Positions 18,992-28,260 of a stretch of DNA of 28,420 nt are shown here, piece after piece. Location: the NCBI GenBank assembly GCA_003427395.1, contig BFEA01000009.1:5589155-5617574 (forward strand), written 5' to 3'. This stretch comes from Chara braunii. Lineage: Eukaryota; Streptophyta; Charophyceae; Charales; Characeae. A program made the translations under genes and the position numbers. Below the pieces are notes generated by a model that was not told where the DNA came from, ran no database searches, and saw only the letters and a program-made list of their open reading frames with translations. The stretch's first letter is position 1. Every line of letters starts with the position of its first letter.

Positions 18992-19265
18992 ATTTCTCGG
19001 TACGGCGATAGCAGAAAAGGCCCCGAATTTTAGCCTGGGACACACTGCGCATGCCATCTGCTTTATGCTGCACGACATCAGCTACCTTCCCTCTAAGCAT
19101 ACCCCCTTTTTTCACCTGTACCCCTAGAACTTGCCACAAGAGATCTCAGTTCCAACCTGGGACTCCACCCCCACTTTCCTAAAATCCTTGGCACACCCCT
19201 TTTTCGCACTTGCGGGCCCCCATCCCACTCCGATCAGGAAGTCGCGCTGCGCGGGAGGTTGGGCG

Positions 19266-20029
19266 TCACATAGTCCATTTCGCCCCTGAGAAGTCTGGTT
19301 CATAAGCCTGCAACTGTACTGTATCTGCAACCACTTTGGATACTTTATATATGACCATGGGGATGGGATTGGCATCGTTTTTGGAGACCCAGACTGCGTC
19401 ATCCTTCCTTTGTTGTGGGCCGTTTTTTAATGCTGACACCCAACTTAGAGGTACTGCAGCCTGGAGTTGGTCAAGTTTTGTTTGACTGTTTCTTATGTGT
19501 CTAAGTGCTGGTCGCAGTTGTTGGGCTGTCTTCCACGTACCCTCCTGAATATCCCACAGATCCCCTATCACAAACAGACCATTTCTCACCCATGTCAGCC
19601 AATGTCTATTGGCTGCCAAGGAGAGGGGGTGACCGATATCATCTAGTATATGTGGGTTTCCAAATATCGGTTGCCTCCATATGTCATCCCATCTGGGGCG
19701 GGGAAGGTTTGTTTGCCAGGCCCACGTCTCGCCACAAGCGCAGGATGTTCGTCCAAAGCGGGTTGTTTTTAAGGTCCCACCTGCTGTCATTGCGTGCCGT
19801 CCCATCCCGCTTGTGTTTTGGCGGACCTGGAATAGACCATGCCTTGCCAGCACAGGGGGTGGACCGGGTTCTCTGGCGGGGAAGGAGGGGCCAGAAGAGC
19901 CAGCTGAATGAGCGCCACTGGTACCCAGGGGACATCTGTAGCCAACAACAATCGGGTGATCACTTTAAAAAAGTAAAAACCCTTCAAGTTCATAGCCTGT
20001 ACCGACAGATTGAAAAACTTGATACCCAC
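19266..20029 (-). pseudogene. LINE (non-LTR retrotransposon) RT C-terminal relic
   Basis: Read on the minus strand in three successive frames. 20029 down to about 19850: GIKFFNLSVQAMN, TRLLLATDVPWVPVALIQLA. About 19860-19690: DSRWDLKNNPLWTNILRLWR. About 19690-19266: WRQPIFGNPHILDDIG, NRHWLTWVRNGLFVIGDLWD, LRPALRHIRNSQTKLDQLQA, AVPLSWVSALKNGPQQR. This is the region after the catalytic RT core in L1-type plant and algal LINEs (G.F.L.VQA..L.., NP.I......L, RHWL....G...V.DLW). Two frameshifts break it. The catalytic motif and endonuclease are absent. The minus strand stays partly open to about 18930 (KVADVVQHKADGMRSVSQAK), perhaps more of the same element. Confidence 0.65.
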
Positions 20030-20040
20030 AGAGCCTGACG

Positions 20041-20100
20041 GAGGGGCCTAGCTCAGTTGGTAACACCCATGGAATGCAGATGCAAGGTCGAATCTAGATG
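20041..20100 (+). mobile_element. tRNA-like SINE head (Pol III A and B boxes)
   Basis: GGGGCCTAGCTCAGTTGGTA begins like a tRNA. The A box TAGCTCAGTTGG (20049-20060) matches the consensus well. A B-box-like GGTCGAATCT lies at 20086-20095, one base short of GGTTCGAATCC. There is no matching 3' acceptor strand, so it is not a working tRNA gene. An A-rich run follows at 20115-20142. A tRNA-derived SINE fragment or degraded tRNA pseudogene fits best. Confidence 0.5.
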
Positions 20101-20140
20101 CAACTAGATGTTGGAAACAAAACGGGAAAAAAAAAGGGAA

Positions 20141-20328
20141 AACTAGGGCGCAGTCAAGGTTTTCAGTTTTACATGCGTTTCAGTCACAGTTTGAATTCTC
20201 TGATTTTGCTCCGAAGCGAGGAAAATCGTGAATCTATCCAACCCAGCTTTAGGGTTGGGTAGGGATGTACTGTATTGTAGGGATGCATGCAGTGGATTTA
20301 GAACTGAAAACGTGACTGCACGGTAGTT
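20141..20328. mobile_element. 188 bp MITE-like element with 31 bp terminal inverted repeats
   Basis: The left end AACTAGGGCGCAGTCAAGG continues TTTTCAGTTTTA. The reverse complement of the right end reads AACTACCGTGCAGTCACG then TTTTCAGTTCTA. That gives about 31 bp of terminal inverted repeat with about six differences. No open frame. Related left ends occur at 27271 and 28261. The target-site duplication is unclear because the flanks are low complexity. Confidence 0.65.
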
Positions 20329-20769
20329 AACCCCCCCCCCCCACCTCCCCCCCTCCAAAAAAAAAAACAAAAAAACAAAAAAAGGGTGAAGAGGTAGACT
20401 TGATGTCCATGGCAACCTGGAGTCAGTGGAGTGAACTCAATCCTTCATTGGTCCATGCCAGAATCTGCAAATTTGTGTTCCAGGACCTGTTAATGGATCG
20501 GTTTCCACCAGGTCATGGTCCCCACCAATAGATGAAGCAGTTAAAAAAAAAGAGAAAAAAAACCTCCACAATCCTCGAAATGTGAACATCTGTGATAACC
20601 CGAGCTCAACAACCAATCATTCATGATGAAATATATAATCATGTAAAAAGAACAAAAAATAACTCCAATGGACAGTCTGGACAATGACCTGCAAGATAAT
20701 CAAGGATAACAATAAACTAATCTGATGAACTACTACCGTCTTCACCCGATTAGAACGCCCGGTCATGAA

Positions 20770-20810
<41 letters not shown>

Positions 20811-21060
20811 CAACTCAAACACACCCCTAGTGATAGTGGTGGAAAGCTGTATTTGGTGTAATGTTCAGTCAAGATACAACAATAATTACCCGGCGTTCTG
20901 TCAGGGTGAAGACGGTAGCAATAATTATGGCTCTAGAATTACCTGGGGCCCATCACCTGTGGATATATCTCAAAACTATTACACTTCCAGAAAAAAAAGG
21001 ACAAAATTCTGAATTATATACCACTAGTTATCTAGTACTGCTTTTTGTTCTAAGACTTTT
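20329..21060. other. no gene recognised; C-run and poly-T38
   Basis: A C15 run interrupted by A near 20331-20355, A-rich stretches at 20356-20382, and T38 at 20773-20810. The rest is unremarkable. Confidence 0.5.
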
Positions 21061-21132
21061 GCTTTTAAACATCATGCTGCAGCTCCTCTAGGAGGTGGTG
21101 AGAGAAGCACCTGGACTGAGGGTTTCAGTTGG

Positions 21133-21255
21133 GATGGCTCCAATCTATTGGTGGGGAGCTGCACGTGCTCGAAAATGAGTCCCTACCAGCGAGCTGCGTC
21201 CCTATGGGTGGCCCCAATGTATTGGCAGGCAGCTTCACCAGCTGGAAACTGGGGT
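21133..21255. repeat. 75 bp diverged tandem duplication
   Basis: GATGGCTCCAATCTATTGGT with GGGGAGCTGCAC (21133) is repeated as GTGGCCCCAATGTATTGGCA with GGCAGCTTCACC (21208). Both continue with CTCGAAAAT or CTGGAAACT. Confidence 0.65.
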
Positions 21256-21477
21256 CAGTGTCACAGTGATACTTCACTTGCAATTCAACCTTCCTTAATA
21301 AGGAGATGGGCAACATTGATTACCCTCTTGTAACTTAAAGGGGATTGACTGCCTGGCAACGTTGATTGTTTCCCCCCCCCCCCTTAAACCACCAGTACCT
21401 CGCCCTTCTATAGACTCCTACCCTCTGCTGACTGGTAGCCCGAGCCTTCCTGAGCCTCTACGTTGCTGGTAACAGTG

Positions 21478-21572
21478 TCGTACCCCGTACGCCGTACGGG
21501 GGGTCTCCGTACGGCCCGTGCGTACGGACGGACAGACGGGCGTACGGATGTAAGGACGACGGCCGTCCGATG
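21478..21572. repeat. CGTACGG word cluster
   Basis: GTACCCCGTACGCCGTACGG, TCCGTACGGCCCGTGCGTAC and GGGCGTACGGATG: the word CGTAC with GG or CC flanks repeats at least seven times, mostly self-complementary. It ends in GACGACGGCCGTCCGATGG. Followed by AT-only DNA and the hairpin at 21606-21642. Confidence 0.75.
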
Positions 21573-21600
21573 GTGATTTAGGGGCAAAATAAATAAATAA

Positions 21601-21648
21601 AAAAAATGGGGTTGTAGATCTTGAAAAGATCTACAACCTCATTTTTTT
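21601..21648. repeat. 17 bp-stem hairpin GGGGTTGTAGATCTT
   Basis: 21606-21622 (ATGGGGTTGTAGATCTT) pairs with 21626-21642 (AAGATCTACAACCTCAT) over a 3 nt loop with one mismatch. A6 and T7 runs extend the stem to about 23 bp. Nearly the same module lies at 870-906, also downstream of a word cluster. On either strand it would resemble an intrinsic terminator, although these are not expected in nuclear DNA. Confidence 0.85.
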
Positions 21649-21649
21649 C

Positions 21650-23896
21650 CTTCTGTTTTTTGGCCTTTAAAATGATTTAAAAATTTAAAAAAAAGAAAAA
21701 AAAGAAAAAAAAAGGAAAAAAACAATCTGGTAGCAAAAAAAAACGGGCAGTTGCCTCGCATGCGTGTGTGTGTGTGTTTTCATGTGTGCGCTTAAACGCA
21801 CGCCATGGCACGTTCCGCTATGCCAGGCATACTGCTCCGGTGACGGATCATCGACACACGTCCTGCTTAGGGATAGATCGCAAGTATGGTAGATCTCCAT
21901 CTTTTGTGGCCAAAAAAACATCTACTCGGGTCTTCGAGAGATCCGGCATCTCAAGGATCTTTGCTGCTATCCTGTAATAGACCTGAGTGCTAGTGTGTGC
22001 CCCAGGATCTCGCTCGTTGGCAACCAAGGCTCGGGATCGTTCGTTGAGTGCGCTTCTTTATTCTACGTCATTCTACTCCCGTTCTACGTATTGGAAAAAA
22101 GTTGTCAGGGGTCAGGTTAGTCCCGATCTGTCGCTCAAAGGACGGAGCGCGAAAAGGAAGGACGGGAGGACGACACAGACAAAGCAACGGAAAGGGGGAG
22201 AAAAAAAGAAAGGAAGAAAAGAAGTCCAGGAGGAACCACTCATCAATCTCAAGACGTAGTCTGCTATTATATCCCAAGAACGCAGTCTCCCGCGGGTTCT
22301 GTAAATGGTTAGTGAGCAGAAGGGTAGATCTTTATGGGTTCGATGCGTCCCCACTCACGCTCCCTTGCTTCAAAGGTAGACCCAGGGTGAACGTAGATAA
22401 GATGCGATCCTCCTTCGGCTTCCCTATCGCCGGGGGGGGGAAAGAATAAAAATAAAACAAAATATAAAATAATAATAACAACAACAAAAGATGAAAGGTA
22501 AAAAGTGAACAGGGAGAAACAGAATTTTAAACTTCGAAAAACGCAGACCCATATCCTGCAAAAAAATTCCCTTGTTGGTTTCATTCTCCCTGATAATGAC
22601 AGCGATTTCCTCTGGAGGTTGCTAGAGGCCCAGGATGCAGTAATGAATCTGACCAGCTTCCTTCCCAGAACAGGTTCCTTTCAGTTTTTTTCTTTCAGAT
22701 CCTATGGCGTGAGAAGCTACTCATCCTGGCTATAGAAAGAAAGGTGCAAACCCATAAGAGGAGAAAGGTTCGGAGGTGGAGACGTTCCGGGGGGAAGGGT
22801 GGGATATTACGCATACTGCCAGGCGTTTCCTATTACGGCCCCTCCTTCTTCATTCGGGCGGTACGCTCAGCCTGAGCGGAGTAGCCATACCCAAGGGTTG
22901 ATCGGTCGGTAATGATGGGCATGCGTCCCTGCCAGGCCCTTGGGTCATTACGCCATCCGGCCCGTGCATACTGAACAAAATAGAGTAAAAAATAAAAAAT
23001 AAAAAATAAAAAATAAAAAAAATGATAAAAACAAGATAAACAATATAAAATAGGACGCGACCATCATCTGTCACAGGGAGCGTATCAGGTGTTTCTCAGG
23101 TTAAGCCTCCACTATATCCTCGGACTTCGTTGGGAATTTTTCTTTTAAGATTACATGTACTCGATTACTACTGTTGATCGCGGTATTACAGTTTCTAGTC
23201 CGCGCAGGGGCTATGTATTAGTTCGATGCGCATGCCGTGCGTAGGTGGCATGGAATCGATCACATCACTCCATAACACGCTCGCCTCTTTTTGGGCGTCC
23301 AATCATCCCGATCGTACTCAAGCAAGGCTCCCTATGAAAGATTGACATATATAAAAAACAGAAGAGGTAGGCAGGATGCATCAGGGAGATCGGACGTATC
23401 TGTTTCCCTTCGAAGGGTCATGCTGCGGAGGGGACGCCACAAAGTTTCTTGGAACTCATGGTGCACATTCATCTGATCTCGTCTCCGTAAAGTGATTATA
23501 CGAGGGAACAAACAACCATGTGAGATAAGGGCGAGGGGCATCATTTTCGTTGGTGGTGTCTGGTCTCCCGAAGAATATGCAGCAAGGAGCTCATTCATTT
23601 CCCCTTTTTTTGAAAATAAAGGGGAGCGCCTGAGCTTCTCACCACACTGCTCCCTCCGAAACCCAAGGTGCGGGAGTGCATTCGTTCCGATCGCCTTTAA
23701 GCACTGCAACCCACGGTGGGTTTCGTCATACGAATACAAGAAGGCACCCATCACCAAGGTCTACGGCAACCGTGCTTCCGAAAAAACAAGTCGCGAGAAA
23801 CAAAATATCCTTCCCACTAAAGGAAGTGCCTGAGCTTCTCGTCTCAACGCATCTTCGGAACTCACGGAATCACGGTGCTATAGTCCATCTTCCTCG
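21650..23896. other. no gene recognised; A/T runs and small palindromes
   Basis: The region holds an A-rich run at 21680-21720, a G-run at 22431-22440, (AAAAAAT)n at about 22985-23020, and GCTCAG-C-CTGAGC at 22865-22877. Plus-strand open frames 22048-22449 and 23492-23833 have no recognisable motif and compete with minus-strand frames. CTCAAGCAAGGCTCCCTATG (about 23318) is a diverged single unit of the minisatellite starting at 23897. Confidence 0.45.
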
Positions 23897-24104
23897 ACTA
23901 TTCCTAAGTAAAGCACGAAAGACAGAAAATCATTCTTAAGCAAAGCATCGAGAGATTAATACACTCGAAAAGACAGAAAACACTCCGATCACTCTTAAGC
24001 AAAGCATCTTACGAAAGATTGATACACTCGAAAAGACAGAAAATCCTCTGATCACTCTTAAGCAAAGCATCTTACGAGAGATTGACACACTCGAGAAGAC
24101 AAAA
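23897..24104. repeat. minisatellite, units of 59-63 bp (CTTAAGCAAAGCATC..)
   Basis: CTTAAGCAAAGCATC begins units at 23935, 23994 and 24057. Each continues A.AGATT.ATACACTCGAAAAG, then GACAGAAAA and C.CT..GATCACT. The first full unit lacks TTAC, which explains 59 against 63 bp. A partial unit (CTAAGTAAAGCACGAAAGACA) precedes at 23904. Confidence 0.9.
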
Positions 24105-24589
24105 TTTCATGTAAAAACCCGGCAGTGCTTATTTCCATAGGCTGAAAAAAAGTCAGTTACCACAGTCTCGGAGCCAAGGTTGCCTTAAGCAAGGAAGAGA
24201 GGTGAGAGAGGGAGAGAGAGAAGAAGATAGTCCTGCACCGTGCCGCAATTGGTCNTNTTANCGCTCTGAGGCGAGAGAACCGTCAGCAGATCCACAGGAG
24301 GGAGTGGCAGTTCCCTGAGGCCTTTCTGCCGCTTGCCACACGCGGCTTCATCAGAGGGGGGACGAAGGAGGGAGGGAGATACAGGGGAGGAAGAAAGAAA
24401 GGTGGAGGTCTTCAAGATCGAGCGGGGGAAGGAGCTGCGAAAGAGGGGGCGAGAGGAGAGGGCGGGAGAGAGAGGGCGGGGGGAGAGAGAGATCCATTAC
24501 GTGGTTACGAGCATGGAAAGAGAGAGAGAGAGAGTGCGTGAGCGTCCCCCTTTTTTTCTTTGAGGGCTGCTCCCCCGTTTCTCTTCAAT
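24105..24589. other. no gene; purine-rich DNA with three lone Ns
   Basis: Single Ns at 24255, 24257 and 24261 mark unresolved bases. GA-rich imperfect repeats lie at 24200-24230 and 24450-24535. This is the 3' flank of the minus-strand gene at 24590-25416. Confidence 0.6.
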
Positions 24590-25416
<827 letters not shown>

Positions 25417-25520
25417 GCTGAAGCACAAAGCGGTGCGTCGCGCGGTGGCCTAATTCCCAGTTAACTGCTCATTGGGCCCCCGCGCGTGACCAGATGTGTG
25501 AATCGCTTGCGAGGTGTGGG

Positions 25521-25583
25521 CTATACCGGTTCTTGGGACTCCATCGGGTCGTCGACGAGGTCCAGGTCCATGAAGAAGTCCAT
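25521..25583 (-). other. short acidic frame upstream of the membrane protein (uORF or exon end)
   Basis: ATG at 25583-25581 opens 20 codons, MDFFMDLDLVDDPMESQEPV, ending TAG 25523-25521. The frame is open back to TAG 25661-25659 and reads naturally (SDLLGRSSGNSDKQRQPFS). It lies 105 bp upstream of the membrane-protein ATG and downstream of the TATA box, so it would be a uORF. Alternatively it is the last exon of another gene with an acceptor at GCGTTTAG. Function unknown. Confidence 0.3.
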
Positions 25584-25697
25584 GCTGAACGGCTGTCGCT
25601 GCTTGTCCGAGTTCCCGCTTGATCGGCCGAGGAGGTCACTTCCGGAATCGTTGGCTTGCTAAACGCAATGATGATTCACTACAGTGCCCGATCCCAG

Positions 25698-25705
25698 TTT
25701 TTATA
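25698..25705 (-). promoter_or_regulatory. TATA box, minus strand
   Basis: On the minus strand the sequence reads GGGTATAAAAACTGGG, a full plant-type TATA consensus. It lies about 280 bp upstream of the ATG at 25416, leaving room for a 5' leader of roughly 250 nt containing the short acidic frame. Confidence 0.45.
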
Positions 25706-25977
25706 CCCTGCATAGGACATGACCCTTGTTGTTGCTGTCCGAGTGATAAACGTCGTACAGCCGCTTTTCCTCCTGTGACTTGCGTCAGTCGGCTTGCATC
25801 TGGCCTGTTTTCAGCACTTCACCCCTTCCCTTGATCCGTAGTCGTTTTGTGACGAAAAGACGGAATCTCTTTGATTCCACAATCTTTCCTCCCTAAGTCC
25901 ATCTGATGCCGGTGGCTTTCCGTGACGTGACAGGGTGGGCTTGGCATGGTCTGGCATGGTGGTGAATCGACAAAAAA

Positions 25978-26273
25978 CGGGGGGAAGGGGCGAGCATAGG
26001 AAAAAAGAACCAGAAAAATCGGAAAAAAGAGAGGGGGAAGGAAAAAAATGAAACGAAGAGGAAAAAAAAAAAAAAGGGGAGAATTCAAAAAATGAAAAAA
26101 CGGGGACGGCAGTCCGAGACCACAGACGAAAAAGAAAAACGAAAAGGGGGAAAAAAAGGAGCGAGACAAAAAGAAAAAGGAGAAAGGAAAAAGAAAAAAA
26201 GAAAAAAGAGAGAAACAGCAAAAAGAAAAAAGATCAAATGGTGAAAAAAAGAAGAAGAAAAAAAGAACAGAGG
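25978..26273. repeat. polypurine tract of about 295 bp
   Basis: The plus strand is almost entirely A and G, with only scattered C/T and a short interruption near 26108-26125. Runs such as GAAAAAGAAAAACGAAAAGG alternate. Minus-strand open frames here translate to Phe/Leu/Ser runs and are not genes. Confidence 0.85.
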
Positions 26274-26877
26274 GGGTTCTCCTATCTCTCTTCTAAATCA
26301 CGGGCGGGAGGGTGCGCGACTTCGTTCCTTTTCTTCAAATTTGGGATGATTGATAGCCGCGCATTTTGATATGACCTCGTGCGATGCTCCAGCTCCTGGG
26401 ATTGACTCCTGCCAAGAGTGGGCATCAGTGGTCCGTAACCCCTGCTTCTCTGGTAGTTCCCTGGGTATCTCCCGCGTCTCTGCAAGCGAGTCTGCCACTT
26501 CCTGAGACCACTGCTCTGTCGGGGAGGCAGTGGGGGGAACCGGAAATCGGACAAACTAGAAAAAGGACAAAAGAAGCAGAAAACACATGGAACGCAGAAA
26601 AAACAGAAAAAACAGAAAAAACAGGAAAAAAAACTCAGGAAAAAAGGAAGAAGACAATTATTAGGCTGTTAGAGATGGCACCCCTTCCGGCTGGTTTTTG
26701 GGGCAATGTCAGACAACATCCTCGGGGGGCTCGTACCTCCCGTTGATCTGTAAGGGTGGTAGGCTGCCTCTCCTCAGGTCAGGGTTCAGCTGCTACCCTC
26801 CTCGTAGGATCTCTGTGGCTGGTCTTCGCTCGCGATTTCTCCTTCCCTTATAGGGGGGAAGAAGGGGGGTCCCTGTA
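26274..26877. other. no gene recognised
   Basis: An open frame at 26384-26746 (120 codons) on the plus strand ends in AC/AG-rich repeats (GAAAAAACAGAAAAAACAG) and overlaps minus-strand frames. No motif supports it. Confidence 0.45.
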
Positions 26878-27130
26878 GGTGTGTGTGTGTGTGTGTGTGT
26901 ACTCGTGCTTCATATCAATCAATCAATCAAAAGAAAAAAAAGAAATAAAAAAATGCCGCGCGTGTGTTTGTGTGTGTGTGTGTGTGTATATTCGCGGGGG
27001 GGAGGCGACCCCCCCACAGCATAGCAATCAATCAATCAATCAGTCAGTCAATCAACCAACCAATCAATCAATCAATCAATCAACCAACCAATCAATCAAA
27101 ATCAATCAACCAATCAATCAATCAATCAAC

Positions 27131-27185
<55 letters not shown>

Positions 27186-27212
27186 CCAACCAATTAATCA
27201 ATCAATCAATCC
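26878..27212. repeat. composite simple repeats 5 and 6: (GT)n, hairpin, (CAAT)n
   Basis: Unit 5: GT at 26878-26900, a short spacer without hairpin, CAAT at 26915-26930. Unit 6: GT at about 26962-26988, then GGGGGGG-AGGCGA-CCCCCCC (26996-27015), then a long CAAT tract to 27211 with AACC variants. Same order and orientation as the units at 1.7 and 12.3-12.8 kb. Confidence 0.9.
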
Positions 27213-27270
27213 ATTTTATTTCATTTTACACCCGGAACAAGAAAAAAAAAAAATCTCTCTTTTTTGAGAA

Positions 27271-27330
27271 AACTAGGGCGCGGAGGGTTAGAGTTTGAAA
27301 ATAGGTTTCAAACTGCCTTTTTGGAGTCCA
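27271..27330. mobile_element. partial relative of the AACTAGGGCGCAGTC element
   Basis: AACTAGGGCGCGGAGGGTTA and GAGTTTGAAAATAGGTTTCAAACTG match the left end of the element at 20141-20328 and the sequence at 28261. A hairpin of GTTTGAAA and TTTCAAAC lies inside. The right end was not found. Confidence 0.4.
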
Positions 27331-27417
27331 GTCCCCTCCCAAGTTTACACTGCAGGCCAAACTCCCCCGTCGCGTGCCTGTCACAGGGCAGAGTTTCTAA
27401 CTGCAGTCTAGTCATCC

Positions 27418-28050
27418 ACGTCGGAGGGCCAGGCCGTTTTCCCAAAAAAAAAAGAAGAAACAAGAAAAAAAGAAAAGCTCGTGGCGCTGTATCTTTCCAT
27501 GATCTAGCGTAAGAGTCACTCTCAGTTTCCACGATCGAAATGTGCAAAACGAGAGTGAATCTTGGCGAGAACATGGAGAGATAAAGCGCCATGATTTCAT
27601 TTTTTTTGTACAACGGGGATACAGGGGCCCAACGAGATACACAGGCCAGGCCGTTTTCCAAGAAAAAAAAGAAGAAACAAGAAGAAAAAAAGAAAAGCTT
27701 GTGGCACTGTATCTTTCCACGTTCTAGCAGAAGATTCACTCTCAGTTTCCACGATAGAAATGTGGAAAGCGAGAGTGAATCTCCGCTAGAACATGGAAAG
27801 ATACAGCGCCACGAGCTTTTCTTTTTTTTTGGCAACGGGGATACAGGGGCCCAACTACATACACGGGCTGACAACAACGCAGTGGCCCTAGAGGATACAC
27901 GTGCTGAAAAGAACACAGTTTCTTTTCTTTTTTTTTTCTTTTTTGTTTTTCCTTCTCAGATTTCCCTACCTATGCGTGTCATCCTTGGGGCCTCGTGGCG
28001 TTGCATCTTTCCATGTTCTAGCGGAAGATTCACTCTCGTTTTGTACTTTT
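27418..28050. repeat. tandem array of foldback units, about 217 bp period
   Basis: Two full units, each starting GGCCAGGCCGTTTTCC (27428, 27644) and ending near AACGGGGATACAGGGGCCCA (27612, 27831). In the second, 27692-27752 pairs with 27762-27822: arms of about 60 bp with roughly six mismatches and a 9 nt loop, arm core GTATCTTTCCA..TTCTAGC.GAAGATTCACTCTC. In the first, 27481-27532 pairs with 27542-27592 at about 80%. A single left arm without its partner is at 27993-28044. A-rich and T-rich flanks extend the pairing. Open frames on both strands (for example 27308-27916 minus) are products of the repeat. Confidence 0.85.
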
Positions 28051-28082
28051 TTGTTTTTTTTGTTTTTTAATATCTCAGCACC

Positions 28083-28128
28083 GTCGCGTGGCTGGCCACT
28101 GCCGCGATGCCTCCGCCACATCCTAGGT

Positions 28129-28159
<31 letters not shown>

Positions 28160-28240
28160 AAAAAAGAAAAAAAAAAAAGAAAGAGAGAGAGCATCTCGTC
28201 GCGTGGCTGGGCCACGGCCACGATGCCTCGGCCACGGCCG
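28083..28240. repeat. direct repeat GTCGCGTGGCTGG..GCCACG around an A/G tract
   Basis: GTCGCGTGGCTGGCCACTGC with CGCGATGCCTCCGCCACA (28083-28122) is repeated as GTCGCGTGGCTGGGCCACGG with CCACGATGCCTCGGCCACGG (28199-28240). A/G low complexity lies in between. GGCCAC and GTGGCC words are inverted within each copy. Confidence 0.75.
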
Positions 28241-28260
28241 AGATATTAAAAAAAAGAAAT

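Noticed and set aside
20041-20115. Functional tRNA gene
   Set aside because: Good A box, but the B box is one base short, there is no 3' acceptor strand complementary to GGGGCCT, and no anticodon arm could be drawn.
21606-21648. Bacterial rho-independent terminator
   Set aside because: The hairpin plus T-run looks like one, but the region is eukaryotic, no gene ends there, and the A-run makes it symmetric.
23897-24104. CRISPR-like array of repeats
   Set aside because: There are no unique spacers between units, the repeat is the whole unit, and the context is eukaryotic. Ordinary minisatellite.
25811-26221. 136-codon minus-strand Phe/Ser/Leu-rich open frame
   Set aside because: It arises from the polypurine tract and has no start context or motif.
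27308-27916. 202-codon minus-strand open frame
   Set aside because: Internally repetitive because it reads through the tandem foldback units; the opposite strand is open for the same reason.
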